Of a DNA stretch of 14,087 nt, positions 1-5,405 are shown in pieces (positions within the stretch are counted from its first letter, which is position 1; each line of letters begins with the position of its first letter). This DNA comes from an uncultured Eubacteriales bacterium (GTDB lineage Bacteria > Bacillota > Clostridia > Christensenellales > CAG-138). The stretch covers positions 1 to 14,087 of the forward strand of contig CACXNN010000077.1 in NCBI GenBank assembly GCA_902768995.1, given 5' to 3'. The notes under the pieces were generated by a model. The model had not been told where the DNA came from. It saw only the letters and a list, made by a program, of their open reading frames with translations, and searched no databases. The position numbers and the translations under genes were made by a program.

Positions 1-745
1 TAGGACTGAATGAGCACGTTGGAAAAGTCGATCACCGTGTTCTGCACCGCCGTGGGCAGGCCGAACAGCACGATCTCCCGGAGCCGCCGCCAGTGGAACC
101 CGATCTTGCGGAACGAGATGCGGATGTCCCCGGACTGGCGCAGCAGGCGGCCCATGACCAGCAGCGCGGCGATCCCCTGGGACACGATGGTGGCGATGGC
201 TGCCCCGTCCACGCCCATGTGAAAGACGCCGATCAGGGTGATGTCCAGCACCACGTTGATGACGGAGCTGGTGATGAGGTAATAGAGGGGATGGGTGGAG
301 TCGCCGCTGGCCTGCAGGATGCCCACGAAGATGTTGTACATGACCAGGCCCGTGCAGCCGGCGAAATAGATCTTCAGATACAGGGCCGCGTCGGTGAACA
401 CGTCCTCCGGCGTGCCCATGGCCCGCAGGATCACCGGCGAGAACAGCACCCCCAGCGCCGTAAAGAGCACGCTGAAGAACAGCCCCATGGCCACGGCCGT
501 GTGGACGGTCTGGGAGGTCTTCTCCGAATCCTCCGCGCCGATATACCGGGCGATCACGATGCCCGCGCCCATGGAGAAGCCGGTGAAGGTGCCCACGGCC
601 AAATAGACGATGGAGCCCGTGCTGGTCACGGCGGCCAGGGCGTTGCGCCCCACCAGGTTCCCCACGATCAGCGCGTCGGCGGTGTTGTACAGCTGCTGTC
701 GGTAGTCTGCATGTCGCCGCTCTCTCGGGATGGATTTGCTGACAA
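1..745 (-). pseudogene. MATE family efflux transporter, broken at its N-terminus and cut by the window edge
   Basis: The minus-strand frame from 698 down to 1 reads as an uninterrupted MATE (multidrug/Na+ antiporter) sequence: QQLYNTADALIVGNLVGR, then a glycine-rich membrane segment (FTGFSMGAG), a loop with RYIGAED, and IFVGILQASGDSTHPL further on; it runs off the left edge. MATE proteins normally have about 25-30 residues (first membrane helix) before QQLYNTAD. Here those residues are missing. A good ribosome binding site (GGAGGTG, 754-760) lies 8 nt before a TTG at 743-745, which would start MSANPSRESGDMQTTD, a plausible MATE N-terminus. That frame then joins the QQLYN region out of frame and stops at 668-670. 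I read this as a small deletion plus frameshift, so the product is probably non-functional. No in-frame start lies near QQLYN. A sequencing or assembly error could give the same picture. A second MATE gene begins at 14037. Confidence 0.8.
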
Positions 746-808
746 GAGTATATCACCTCCCCGGGAAAAATCAATGCCGCGGCGGGTATATTCTGCCCCA
801 TACAGCAC

Positions 809-840
809 GCCCCGCAGGGAGACCTGCGGGGCGGCGTTTT
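809..840. terminator. GC-rich hairpin with GAGA tetraloop after the toxin-antitoxin pair
   Basis: A perfect 10-bp stem (GCCCCGCAGG / CCTGCGGGGC, 809-818 and 823-832) closes on a GAGA loop. It lies 20 nt beyond the stop of the PIN gene on the minus strand, as expected for that operon's terminator. The only T-run (837-840) follows the stem on the plus strand, although no plus-strand gene precedes it. It may stop transcription in both directions; its strength on the minus strand is uncertain. Confidence 0.5.
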
Positions 841-852
841 GCGTTCAGCTGG

Positions 853-1260
853 TTATTCCTCTCGGCCTAAAAACTCGGCGACGCTGATGATTCTTGGATC
901 GGTGATCGAGGATTCGAGAAAATCCTTATCCCCCGTCAGAAACAAATCTGCGTGGGCATCCAAGGCAGAACGCAAAATGGGACGATCTTTAGGATCGCGC
1001 ACCTTGTCTTCTGCAATCACCGCTGTCTCCGGCGTCGGCACGACCTTGATAAACGAAAGCGCATTGTATAGGAAAGCTTCCAGCTCCGTCACCCGATCAG
1101 GAAACTTCTCCCGGAATTTTCGATGCAATTCGTCCACGATATAATCGCAAACCAAAGGTTCATAGGGGGGCAGCATAGCCTTGAAGAAGGCCTGGGCTGC
1201 TCTGCCCCCGGGAAACAACGCCGCAGAGATAACGACGTTCGTATCCACCATGATCTTCAT
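853..1260 (-). CDS. PIN-domain toxin (putative type II toxin-antitoxin ribonuclease)
   Basis: 135 residues, the usual size for the 'putative toxin-antitoxin system toxin component, PIN family' group. PIN domains are Mg2+-dependent single-strand ribonucleases with a cluster of acidic residues. These are visible: D6 in MVDTNVVISA, E44 (IVDELHRKF), D92 (RDPKDRPIL) and D111/D113 (LFLTGDKDFL). The start codon overlaps the stop of the upstream AbrB-type gene as ATGA (1257-1260), so the two are translationally coupled in the antitoxin-then-toxin order usual for such pairs. Expected role: RNA cleavage when the labile antitoxin is lost. The RNA target cannot be told from the sequence. All catalytic residues are present, so it is probably active. 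Confidence 0.88.
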   Translation of the reverse strand: MKIMVDTNVVISAALFPGGRAAQAFFKAMLPPYEPLVCDYIVDELHRKFREKFPDRVTELEAFLYNALSFIKVVPTPETAVIAEDKVRDPKDRPILRSALDAHADLFLTGDKDFLESSITDPRIISVAEFLGREE

Positions 1261-1532
1261 TCTGCATTTTCCTCACGGCGGGACTGGGTGATCCACTGGG
1301 CCACATCCTCCTCGGTCAACATGCCGATCTGTTTTGCCTTGCCCTTCATCTGTTCTTGGAACCGCATCATGGCGTAGACAGCGGAGTTAACCACACGTAC
1401 GCTGGCTCCATCTACAATGAAGGTCACCCGGTCTCCTGTTTCTATCCCCAGCGCGGCCCGAACGTTCTTCGGAATGGTCACCTGTCCTTTGGACATAACC
1501 CTTGCGTCATTGGTAAAAATCGCTTCCGCCAT
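1257..1532 (-). CDS. AbrB/MazE-type antitoxin (SpoVT-AbrB domain)
   Basis: 91 residues. The N-terminal half is a swapped-hairpin AbrB DNA-binding domain with the signature MSKGQVTIPKNVRAALGI followed by GDRVTFIVDG. The C-terminal half (RFQEQMKGKAKQIGMLTEEDVAQWI) fits a toxin-neutralising tail. I start it at ATG 1532: AGGAGG lies 8 nt upstream. An in-frame GTG 9 nt further up falls inside that ribosome binding site and is rejected. It should bind and mask the PIN toxin encoded just downstream and repress its own promoter; the palindrome at 1558-1574 in the leader is the obvious place. An inserted regulator of another process is possible but less likely given the ATGA coupling to the PIN gene. 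Confidence 0.88.
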   Translation of the reverse strand: MAEAIFTNDARVMSKGQVTIPKNVRAALGIETGDRVTFIVDGASVRVVNSAVYAMMRFQEQMKGKAKQIGMLTEEDVAQWITQSRREENAE

Positions 1533-1557
1533 ATAGAACACCTCCTAAAAGTTGGAA

Positions 1558-1574
1558 AGTAGGGATTTCCTACT
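1558..1574. promoter_or_regulatory. candidate autoregulatory operator of the AbrB/PIN pair
   Basis: A perfect inverted repeat AGTAGG-GATTT-CCTACT (6-bp arms, 5-nt centre) lies at the start of the transcript, between the -10 box (1578-1583) and the ribosome binding site. The position suits a repressor or antitoxin operator; binding by the AbrB protein is inferred. Confidence 0.45.
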
Positions 1575-1577
1575 CAT

Positions 1578-1606
1578 AGTATATGCGGTTTATCCGAAAT
1601 AATCAA
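1578..1606 (-). promoter_or_regulatory. sigma-A-type promoter of the AbrB/PIN operon
   Basis: Read on the minus strand: -35 TTGATT (1601-1606), 17-nt spacer, -10 TATACT (1578-1583). Each box differs from consensus by one or two bases and the spacing is ideal. Transcription would begin around 1570 and run into the antitoxin gene. Confidence 0.75.
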
Positions 1607-1656
1607 GCAAAAAAAGAAAACTCGCTGTGGCAACATAAGGTATGATCACGCTTTTT

Positions 1657-1739
1657 CGCGTAGAATTCATCCCCTATAATAGGGACCTATCTTTCGCGTA
1701 GAAATCATCTTCTGTAAAAGGTATCGCGCAGAAATCATC
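1657..1739. repeat. three imperfect 15-bp direct repeats in the intergenic region
   Basis: CGCGTAGAATTCATC (1657-1671), CGCGTAGAAATCATC (1695-1709) and CGCGCAGAAATCATC (1725-1739) repeat with one or two differences, spaced by 38 and 30 nt. They lie between the divergent antitoxin and Ltp-repeat genes. A small hairpin TTCGC-TCAACG-GCGAA follows at 1755-1770. Function unknown; iterated regulator sites or a remnant of a repeated sequence are possible. Apart from these and weak promoter-like hexamers the 1611-1799 gap holds nothing I can name. Confidence 0.6.
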
Positions 1740-1799
1740 CTCTTTTGTGGAGATTTCGCTCAACGGCGAAGTCTTACATAATTTTGGGAGAAAAAAGAA

Positions 1800-2774
1800 A
1801 TGAAGATCTGTAAAAACTGCGGAACCGAGAACCAGGAGAACAACGCCTTTTGCCCAGCCTGCGGCGGACAGGAATTCGTGCACCGGTGCGCCGGCTGCGG
1901 CGCGGAATTCGAGGGGAACTTCTGCCCCAACTGCGGCGCGCGGGCGGAAACAGAGCGGCCAAACCGCCAGTCGCTGCCACCAGAACAGCCAAAGAAGAAG
2001 GTCACCTTCGGCCGGGTGCTGCTGTGGATATTCTTCCTGCCCATCATGGGGATCATCGCCATCTGGCGCTCCCCGCGGCTGAAGACGCCCTGGAAGATCG
2101 CCCTGACCGGCCTTATCGTCCTGGCCCTCGCCCTCTACTACCGACCCAAGAGCAGCAAGACCGCGTCCGCCACCGTCCAGCCTACCCAGCAGCCCGCCGT
2201 CACGGCTACGGAACGGGCGGCTCAGCCGAAGGTGACGGAGGTCCCCGCCACCAAAAAGCCCACGGCCACGCCTAAGCCCACCGCCAAGCCTACGCCCAAG
2301 CCCACGGAGGACCCCACGCCCAAGGAGTACCGCAACGCCCTGGCCAAGGCGCAGATGTATGTCAACCTAATGCACATGTCCAAAGCTCGCCTTTACACCC
2401 AGCTCACCAGTCCCTACGGGGAACGGTTCTCGGAGGAGGCGGCCCAGTACGCTCTGGAGCATGTGAAAGCCGATTGGAAGGAGAACGCATTGAAGACGGC
2501 GGAGACCTACAGCAACACCATGCACATGTCCAAGGCCCGGATCTACGATCAGCTCACCAGCGAATATGGGGAGAAGTTCACGGCGGATGAAGCCCAGTAC
2601 GCCATCGACACCATCCAGGCCGACTGGAACGCCAATGCCCTGGCCACCGCCCGCAACTATCGGGACAACCTGCATATGTCCCCTGCCGCCATCCAGAACC
2701 AGCTGACCTCCTCCTACGGCGAGAAGTTCACCCAGGAGGAAGCACAGTACGCTATAGACCACCTGGACGATTGA
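1800..2774 (+). CDS. Double zinc-ribbon membrane protein with three Ltp-type repeats
   Basis: 324 residues. Residues 1-46 carry four CxxC pairs (C4/C7, C18/C21, C30/C33, C42/C45), that is two zinc ribbons. Two hydrophobic stretches (about 72-89 and 99-114) follow, then a Pro/Thr/Lys linker (about 117-176) of the wall-spanning type. The rest is three tandem 50-residue units beginning NALAKAQ (179), NALKTAE (229) and NALATAR (279), each with an HMS...QLTS.YGE.F...EAQYA core. This is the Ltp repeat ('host cell surface-exposed lipoprotein' family), known from the phage TP-J34 Ltp lipoprotein that blocks phage DNA injection. Many bacteria carry such repeats in proteins of unknown role, so a defence function is possible but unproven. 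The zinc ribbons are probably cytoplasmic and the repeats extracellular. Start ATG with GGGAG 9 nt upstream. No strong promoter is visible. Base composition matches the GC-rich neighbours. Confidence 0.85.
   Translation: MKICKNCGTENQENNAFCPACGGQEFVHRCAGCGAEFEGNFCPNCGARAETERPNRQSLPPEQPKKKVTFGRVLLWIFFLPIMGIIAIWRSPRLKTPWKIALTGLIVLALALYYRPKSSKTASATVQPTQQPAVTATERAAQPKVTEVPATKKPTATPKPTAKPTPKPTEDPTPKEYRNALAKAQMYVNLMHMSKARLYTQLTSPYGERFSEEAAQYALEHVKADWKENALKTAETYSNTMHMSKARIYDQLTSEYGEKFTADEAQYAIDTIQADWNANALATARNYRDNLHMSPAAIQNQLTSSYGEKFTQEEAQYAIDHLDD
2334..2771 (+). repeat. three tandem ~150-bp coding repeats (Ltp units)
   Basis: Units begin at 2334, 2484 and 2634 with an exact 50-codon period; the last is cut short by the stop codon. 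DNA identity is lower than protein similarity, which indicates old duplication kept under selection rather than a recent slippage event. Confidence 0.8.
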
Positions 2775-2788
2775 GAAAGGAGCTTAAC

Positions 2789-2962
2789 ATGCCGGAATTC
2801 ATCGAATTCGTCAAGGCCTGCGGGACGGTCATCCTCCCGCTGGTCGCCATTATCCTGTCTATTGCCGCAATATGCGTATCTCTTGTTTCGATGTTCTTTT
2901 CGATTCGATGTGAGTTGAAACGGATGAGAAAACAAATAAAGAGGACAGCGAAATCGCCGTGA
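2789..2962 (+). CDS. Small single-span membrane protein (57 residues), unknown function
   Basis: 57 residues: a short N-terminus (MPEFIEFVKACG), one strongly hydrophobic segment (about residues 13-38) and a basic tail (ELKRMRKQIKRTAKSP) that predicts the C-terminus inside by the positive-inside rule. I choose ATG 2789 because AGGAG lies 7 nt upstream; a TTG at 2771 overlaps the preceding gene's stop and has no such site. It begins only 14 nt after the Ltp-repeat gene, so the two are probably cotranscribed. I do not recognise a family. It could be a partner of the Ltp-repeat protein, a small membrane toxin or an effector. The 195-nt gap that follows contains a large palindrome. Confidence 0.65.
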   Translation: MPEFIEFVKACGTVILPLVAIILSIAAICVSLVSMFFSIRCELKRMRKQIKRTAKSP

Positions 2963-2988
2963 TTTGTCCCACAAAAGGGAAAAAAGTA

Positions 2989-3021
2989 TTGCAATATATC
3001 CCATAATGGGATATATTGCAA
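2989..3021. repeat. 33-bp perfect palindrome (16-bp arms, 1-nt centre)
   Basis: TTGCAATATATCCCAT, A, ATGGGATATATTGCAA. The symmetry is perfect and no T-run follows on either strand, so it is not a typical terminator. The core TATCCCATAATGGGATA resembles operators of HTH antitoxins such as E. coli HipB (TATCC-N8-GGATA), here with a 7-nt centre. It lies upstream of the 55-residue gene and the HEPN gene. A small mobile palindrome or cruciform site is an alternative. A TATAAT hexamer at 3065-3070 has no matching -35 box. Confidence 0.7.
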
Positions 3022-3157
3022 ATTGACGTTTGGCAACCCAAGAGCACCATCTGCCGCCTGATAATATAATCGCGAAGCCTGTAATTTATGAGTTAAACCC
3101 ATGGGTTATGGGGGGAAGCTTAAAAGCTTCTCATCATCGCAGAAAGGAGGTGGCAAC

Positions 3158-3325
3158 ATGAGCATTTCCATCGTTATCGATTGGAAGTTTGCTGGCGCTC
3201 TTGGCCTTACTGGGGTGTTGGTCTATCTTGTTTCCAAGATTGATCCCGCCGAAGCTAAGGAAGCATTCAACCACGCGGTTGATGCTTGTAAAGAGATCGC
3301 GGTTGCTTCCAAGGCATATCGTTGA
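3158..3325 (+). CDS. Small membrane protein (55 residues), unknown function
   Basis: 55 residues with an excellent ribosome binding site (AAAGGAGGTG, 6 nt from ATG 3158), which rules out the longer open frame from 3101. It has one hydrophobic segment (about residues 11-25, FAGALGLTGVLVYLV) and then an amphipathic, Ala/Lys/Glu-rich tail (KIDPAEAKEAFNHAVDACK). No family recognised. A terminator-like hairpin (3342-3367) separates it from the HEPN gene, so it would be made in excess over the HEPN protein if they share a promoter. This fits, but does not prove, a role as an antitoxin-like or sensor partner. A short palindrome (GAAGCTT-AA-AAGCTTC, 3115-3130) lies just ahead of it. Confidence 0.65.
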   Translation: MSISIVIDWKFAGALGLTGVLVYLVSKIDPAEAKEAFNHAVDACKEIAVASKAYR

Positions 3326-3341
3326 TCCATGCCCCACGTCA

Positions 3342-3367
3342 GGGGCACGTATTACGTGCCCTTTCTT
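3342..3367 (+). terminator. Hairpin with T-rich tail between the 55-residue gene and the HEPN gene
   Basis: GGGCACGT (3343-3350), loop ATT, ACGTGCCC (3354-3361), then TTTCTT. Eight perfect base pairs and a T-rich tail make an intrinsic terminator or attenuator. The next start codon is only 24 nt beyond, leaving no room for a separate conventional promoter, so the HEPN gene probably depends on read-through. Confidence 0.7.
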
Positions 3368-3391
3368 ATAACCATATTTGGAGGAAAAGAA

Positions 3392-5104
3392 ATGAACGAT
3401 TGTTGTTTTTATGAAAAGATCATGTTTGATAATTATCTTCCAAAGTTGAAACTGCTACGTGATCAGTGGCAATATGAACAAAATCAAGAAGATTTTTCCC
3501 TTTATTCTGCAATCGGAGATGAATGTCCACATTATTTATTCTTGGTTAATGAAAGCCGAAGAATAATATCCGATATGTTTAAGGAGATCGTTTATTGCTT
3601 AATGAAAGAATACTGCCATTCTTTTGAACTTATTCCTATCAAATGGGAATCCTGCAAGTTTTATGTGCACCCAGAAAACAATGCTAAAGCACTCCCGTAT
3701 CCAATCGGTGTTTCAGGAAACAATTTGGCTTTCATAGTAAATGAAAATAAATCAAGGAAGCTTTTTGTTTTTAAGGATTTTGGGATAAATGAAAGGATTC
3801 CTAATCAGCTTATTTCACTTGTCCAGCAAAAGTATAATTTCAACGATTACGCTTATATTTCGTTTGTTGAAGATGATGCCTATAAAGAGCAAATCAATCA
3901 TAATGATGATTTGACAGATCCAAGCCGTGGGACAAAAGTGTATTCATTAAAACACTTTTTCCTCCGTATGTTTAGTGCAGAAGAATATAAGTGTTTTAGT
4001 ACCACTTTAGCTGAATTTTCGAAACGAGCCCGAGAATACTATGCGGTCAAAGTTGTAAGAAACTTAAGTTCAAGTTCATTAGTTGCATATAAGGAAACTG
4101 TACGAAATAAAATATGTTCATTCAATTATCATTCCAAAATTGACTTGGATGAATCACTATTATCAAAGATTGATCAACAATTCCTCCATATGAAGTATTA
4201 CACATCTATCTTGAGTGATAATGATTTCGCAATCAGTTTTCTGACGGCCGAGTGGATGTTTACTTCGCTTCTAGAGGCTAAACATATCGACTTAACGACA
4301 ATAGCATTAGGCTATCTCAAAGCTTCGGAGCAGCTATTGTATTCTATCGCTTGCTTATATACCTATGAAAAAGAAAAGGCACGAGACCATAAAACTAGAA
4401 CAATAATGTTCAAGAAGCAACCAACTGATTTGACTGATAGTTTCATGAGCAATGAAAGAGAAGCAATTACAATTGGCGATCTAAAATCTTTTTTCAGTTA
4501 TTATAAGAATAGAGATTTAATTAGATCAGAACTCCTAACAAATGATAATGTCTTTAATCAAGTGATAATTGCACTTACTAACATTAAAGAGCTTAGAAAT
4601 GGTTATTTACATAAAGACAATCTCTACAATTACAAAATTGTTGAAGAAATTAGAGATTCGTTTTATTGCCTTATTTATCTTATGATGGGGGCATATCAGA
4701 TAGATGAAGATGCAAAAAAATCACTCGGAATTAAGGAAGAAGAAACAAAGGATACAGAAAAGCTTTGCAGTTATATACATAATAGAGTTGGTGCTTCACA
4801 AGAAGGGATAGTCCCAGTCTTTTATATCAATGGGGCAACAGATGACGAAGCTGCACTCCTTGCAACTCCTGACATCAGATTAACTAAAATCAATGATGAG
4901 ATTCCGATACATACAGGCATTTACCTAAAACATATAGGAAAGAAGGAAGGCTTTGATACATATTATCCTATAGATTCATTGCCAAACATGGTGACCGAGG
5001 GACGATTGATATTACATTTAGATAATATGAAACACTTGTTGCTAAAGCTCACCGGACCAGAAAAAACCATTTTCAAAGATGGGAAGTTTCTCTGCGCTGA
5101 ATAA
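3392..5104 (+). CDS. HEPN-motif protein, candidate RNase/defence effector (novel family to me)
   Basis: 570 residues from ATG 3392, which has GGAGG 7 nt upstream; the open frame extends to 3329 but that part overlaps the preceding hairpin. The gene is strikingly AT-rich, unlike the GC-rich genes on either side, a sign of horizontal transfer. About residues 280-450 look like a helical HEPN domain: a helix with GYLKASEQLLYSIACLY and, further on, KELRNGYLHKDN, in which R402-N403-G-Y-L-H407 matches the HEPN R-x4-6-H motif (RNxxxH type) used for RNA cleavage in Abi, Cas and toxin proteins. The first 280 residues and the last 120 are not recognised; no helicase, NTPase or membrane motif is seen. 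HEPN proteins without RNase activity exist, so catalysis is inferred. It is followed by a strong terminator and then a broken sleB. Confidence 0.75.
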   Translation: MNDCCFYEKIMFDNYLPKLKLLRDQWQYEQNQEDFSLYSAIGDECPHYLFLVNESRRIISDMFKEIVYCLMKEYCHSFELIPIKWESCKFYVHPENNAKALPYPIGVSGNNLAFIVNENKSRKLFVFKDFGINERIPNQLISLVQQKYNFNDYAYISFVEDDAYKEQINHNDDLTDPSRGTKVYSLKHFFLRMFSAEEYKCFSTTLAEFSKRAREYYAVKVVRNLSSSSLVAYKETVRNKICSFNYHSKIDLDESLLSKIDQQFLHMKYYTSILSDNDFAISFLTAEWMFTSLLEAKHIDLTTIALGYLKASEQLLYSIACLYTYEKEKARDHKTRTIMFKKQPTDLTDSFMSNEREAITIGDLKSFFSYYKNRDLIRSELLTNDNVFNQVIIALTNIKELRNGYLHKDNLYNYKIVEEIRDSFYCLIYLMMGAYQIDEDAKKSLGIKEEETKDTEKLCSYIHNRVGASQEGIVPVFYINGATDDEAALLATPDIRLTKINDEIPIHTGIYLKHIGKKEGFDTYYPIDSLPNMVTEGRLILHLDNMKHLLLKLTGPEKTIFKDGKFLCAE

Positions 5105-5167
5105 TGATGTGTAGTTAATGCACATTGCAAAAAGATGAAAAGAAGATTACGAATATTGATAATAATA

Positions 5168-5201
5168 GCGCACCGGGCAAACCCGGTGCGCCAACTTTTT
5201 T
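5168..5201 (+). terminator. Strong intrinsic terminator closing the HEPN cassette
   Basis: GCGCACCGGG (5168-5177), loop CAAA, CCCGGTGCGC (5182-5191), then CAAC and six T. A 10-bp GC-rich stem with a T-run; it would also block transcription from entering the sleB remnant and ypeB. Confidence 0.88.
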
Positions 5202-5220
5202 GTAAAATTCTCCTTGACAA

Positions 5221-5396
5221 ACCTTCTCTCAGCCCGGGGCGTTCGACGCGGTGAGCGACGGGCAGATCGATCTCGGGCCCAACGAGACCGCCACTACGGG
5301 TGCCTGTACTACTACAACCCGGCCACCACCACCAACAAGTGGATGCTAAGTAAGCCCGTGGCGCTGCGGATCGGGCGGCACGTGTTCTGCTATTGA
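5221..5396 (+). pseudogene. sleB: 3' remnant of sleB-type spore cortex-lytic hydrolase
   Basis: Two pieces of the C-terminal catalytic domain of SleB (cell-wall hydrolase, Hydrolase_2) lie in different frames. The first, about 5221-5288, reads TFSQPGAFDAVSDGQIDLG and then PNETA. The second, about 5293-5396, reads YGCLYYYNPATTTNK, then WMLSKPV and RIGRHVFCY, ending in TGA. In intact SleB these are separated by roughly 15-20 residues, so an internal deletion with frameshift has occurred. Upstream of 5221 the frame meets TGA at 5215-5217 and no SleB-like sequence is visible; signal peptide, peptidoglycan-binding domain and the start of the catalytic domain are gone. SleB cleaves spore cortex during germination and is normally encoded directly before ypeB, exactly the position here. 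The breakpoint lies within about 20 nt of the cassette terminator. Confidence 0.82.
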
Positions 5397-5405
5397 GGTA
5401 AGCGT

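Noticed and set aside
1533..1541. GTG start three codons upstream for the AbrB-type antitoxin
   Set aside because: The GTG is part of the AGGAGGTG ribosome binding site that serves the ATG at 1532.
1657..1739. Possible small CRISPR array from three direct repeats
   Set aside because: Repeats are only 15 bp, imperfect and unevenly spaced, and no cas gene is nearby.
2963..5230. Insertion sequence or transposon carrying the HEPN cassette
   Set aside because: No transposase or integrase gene, no paired terminal repeats and no target duplication were seen; transfer is suggested only by base composition and the broken sleB.
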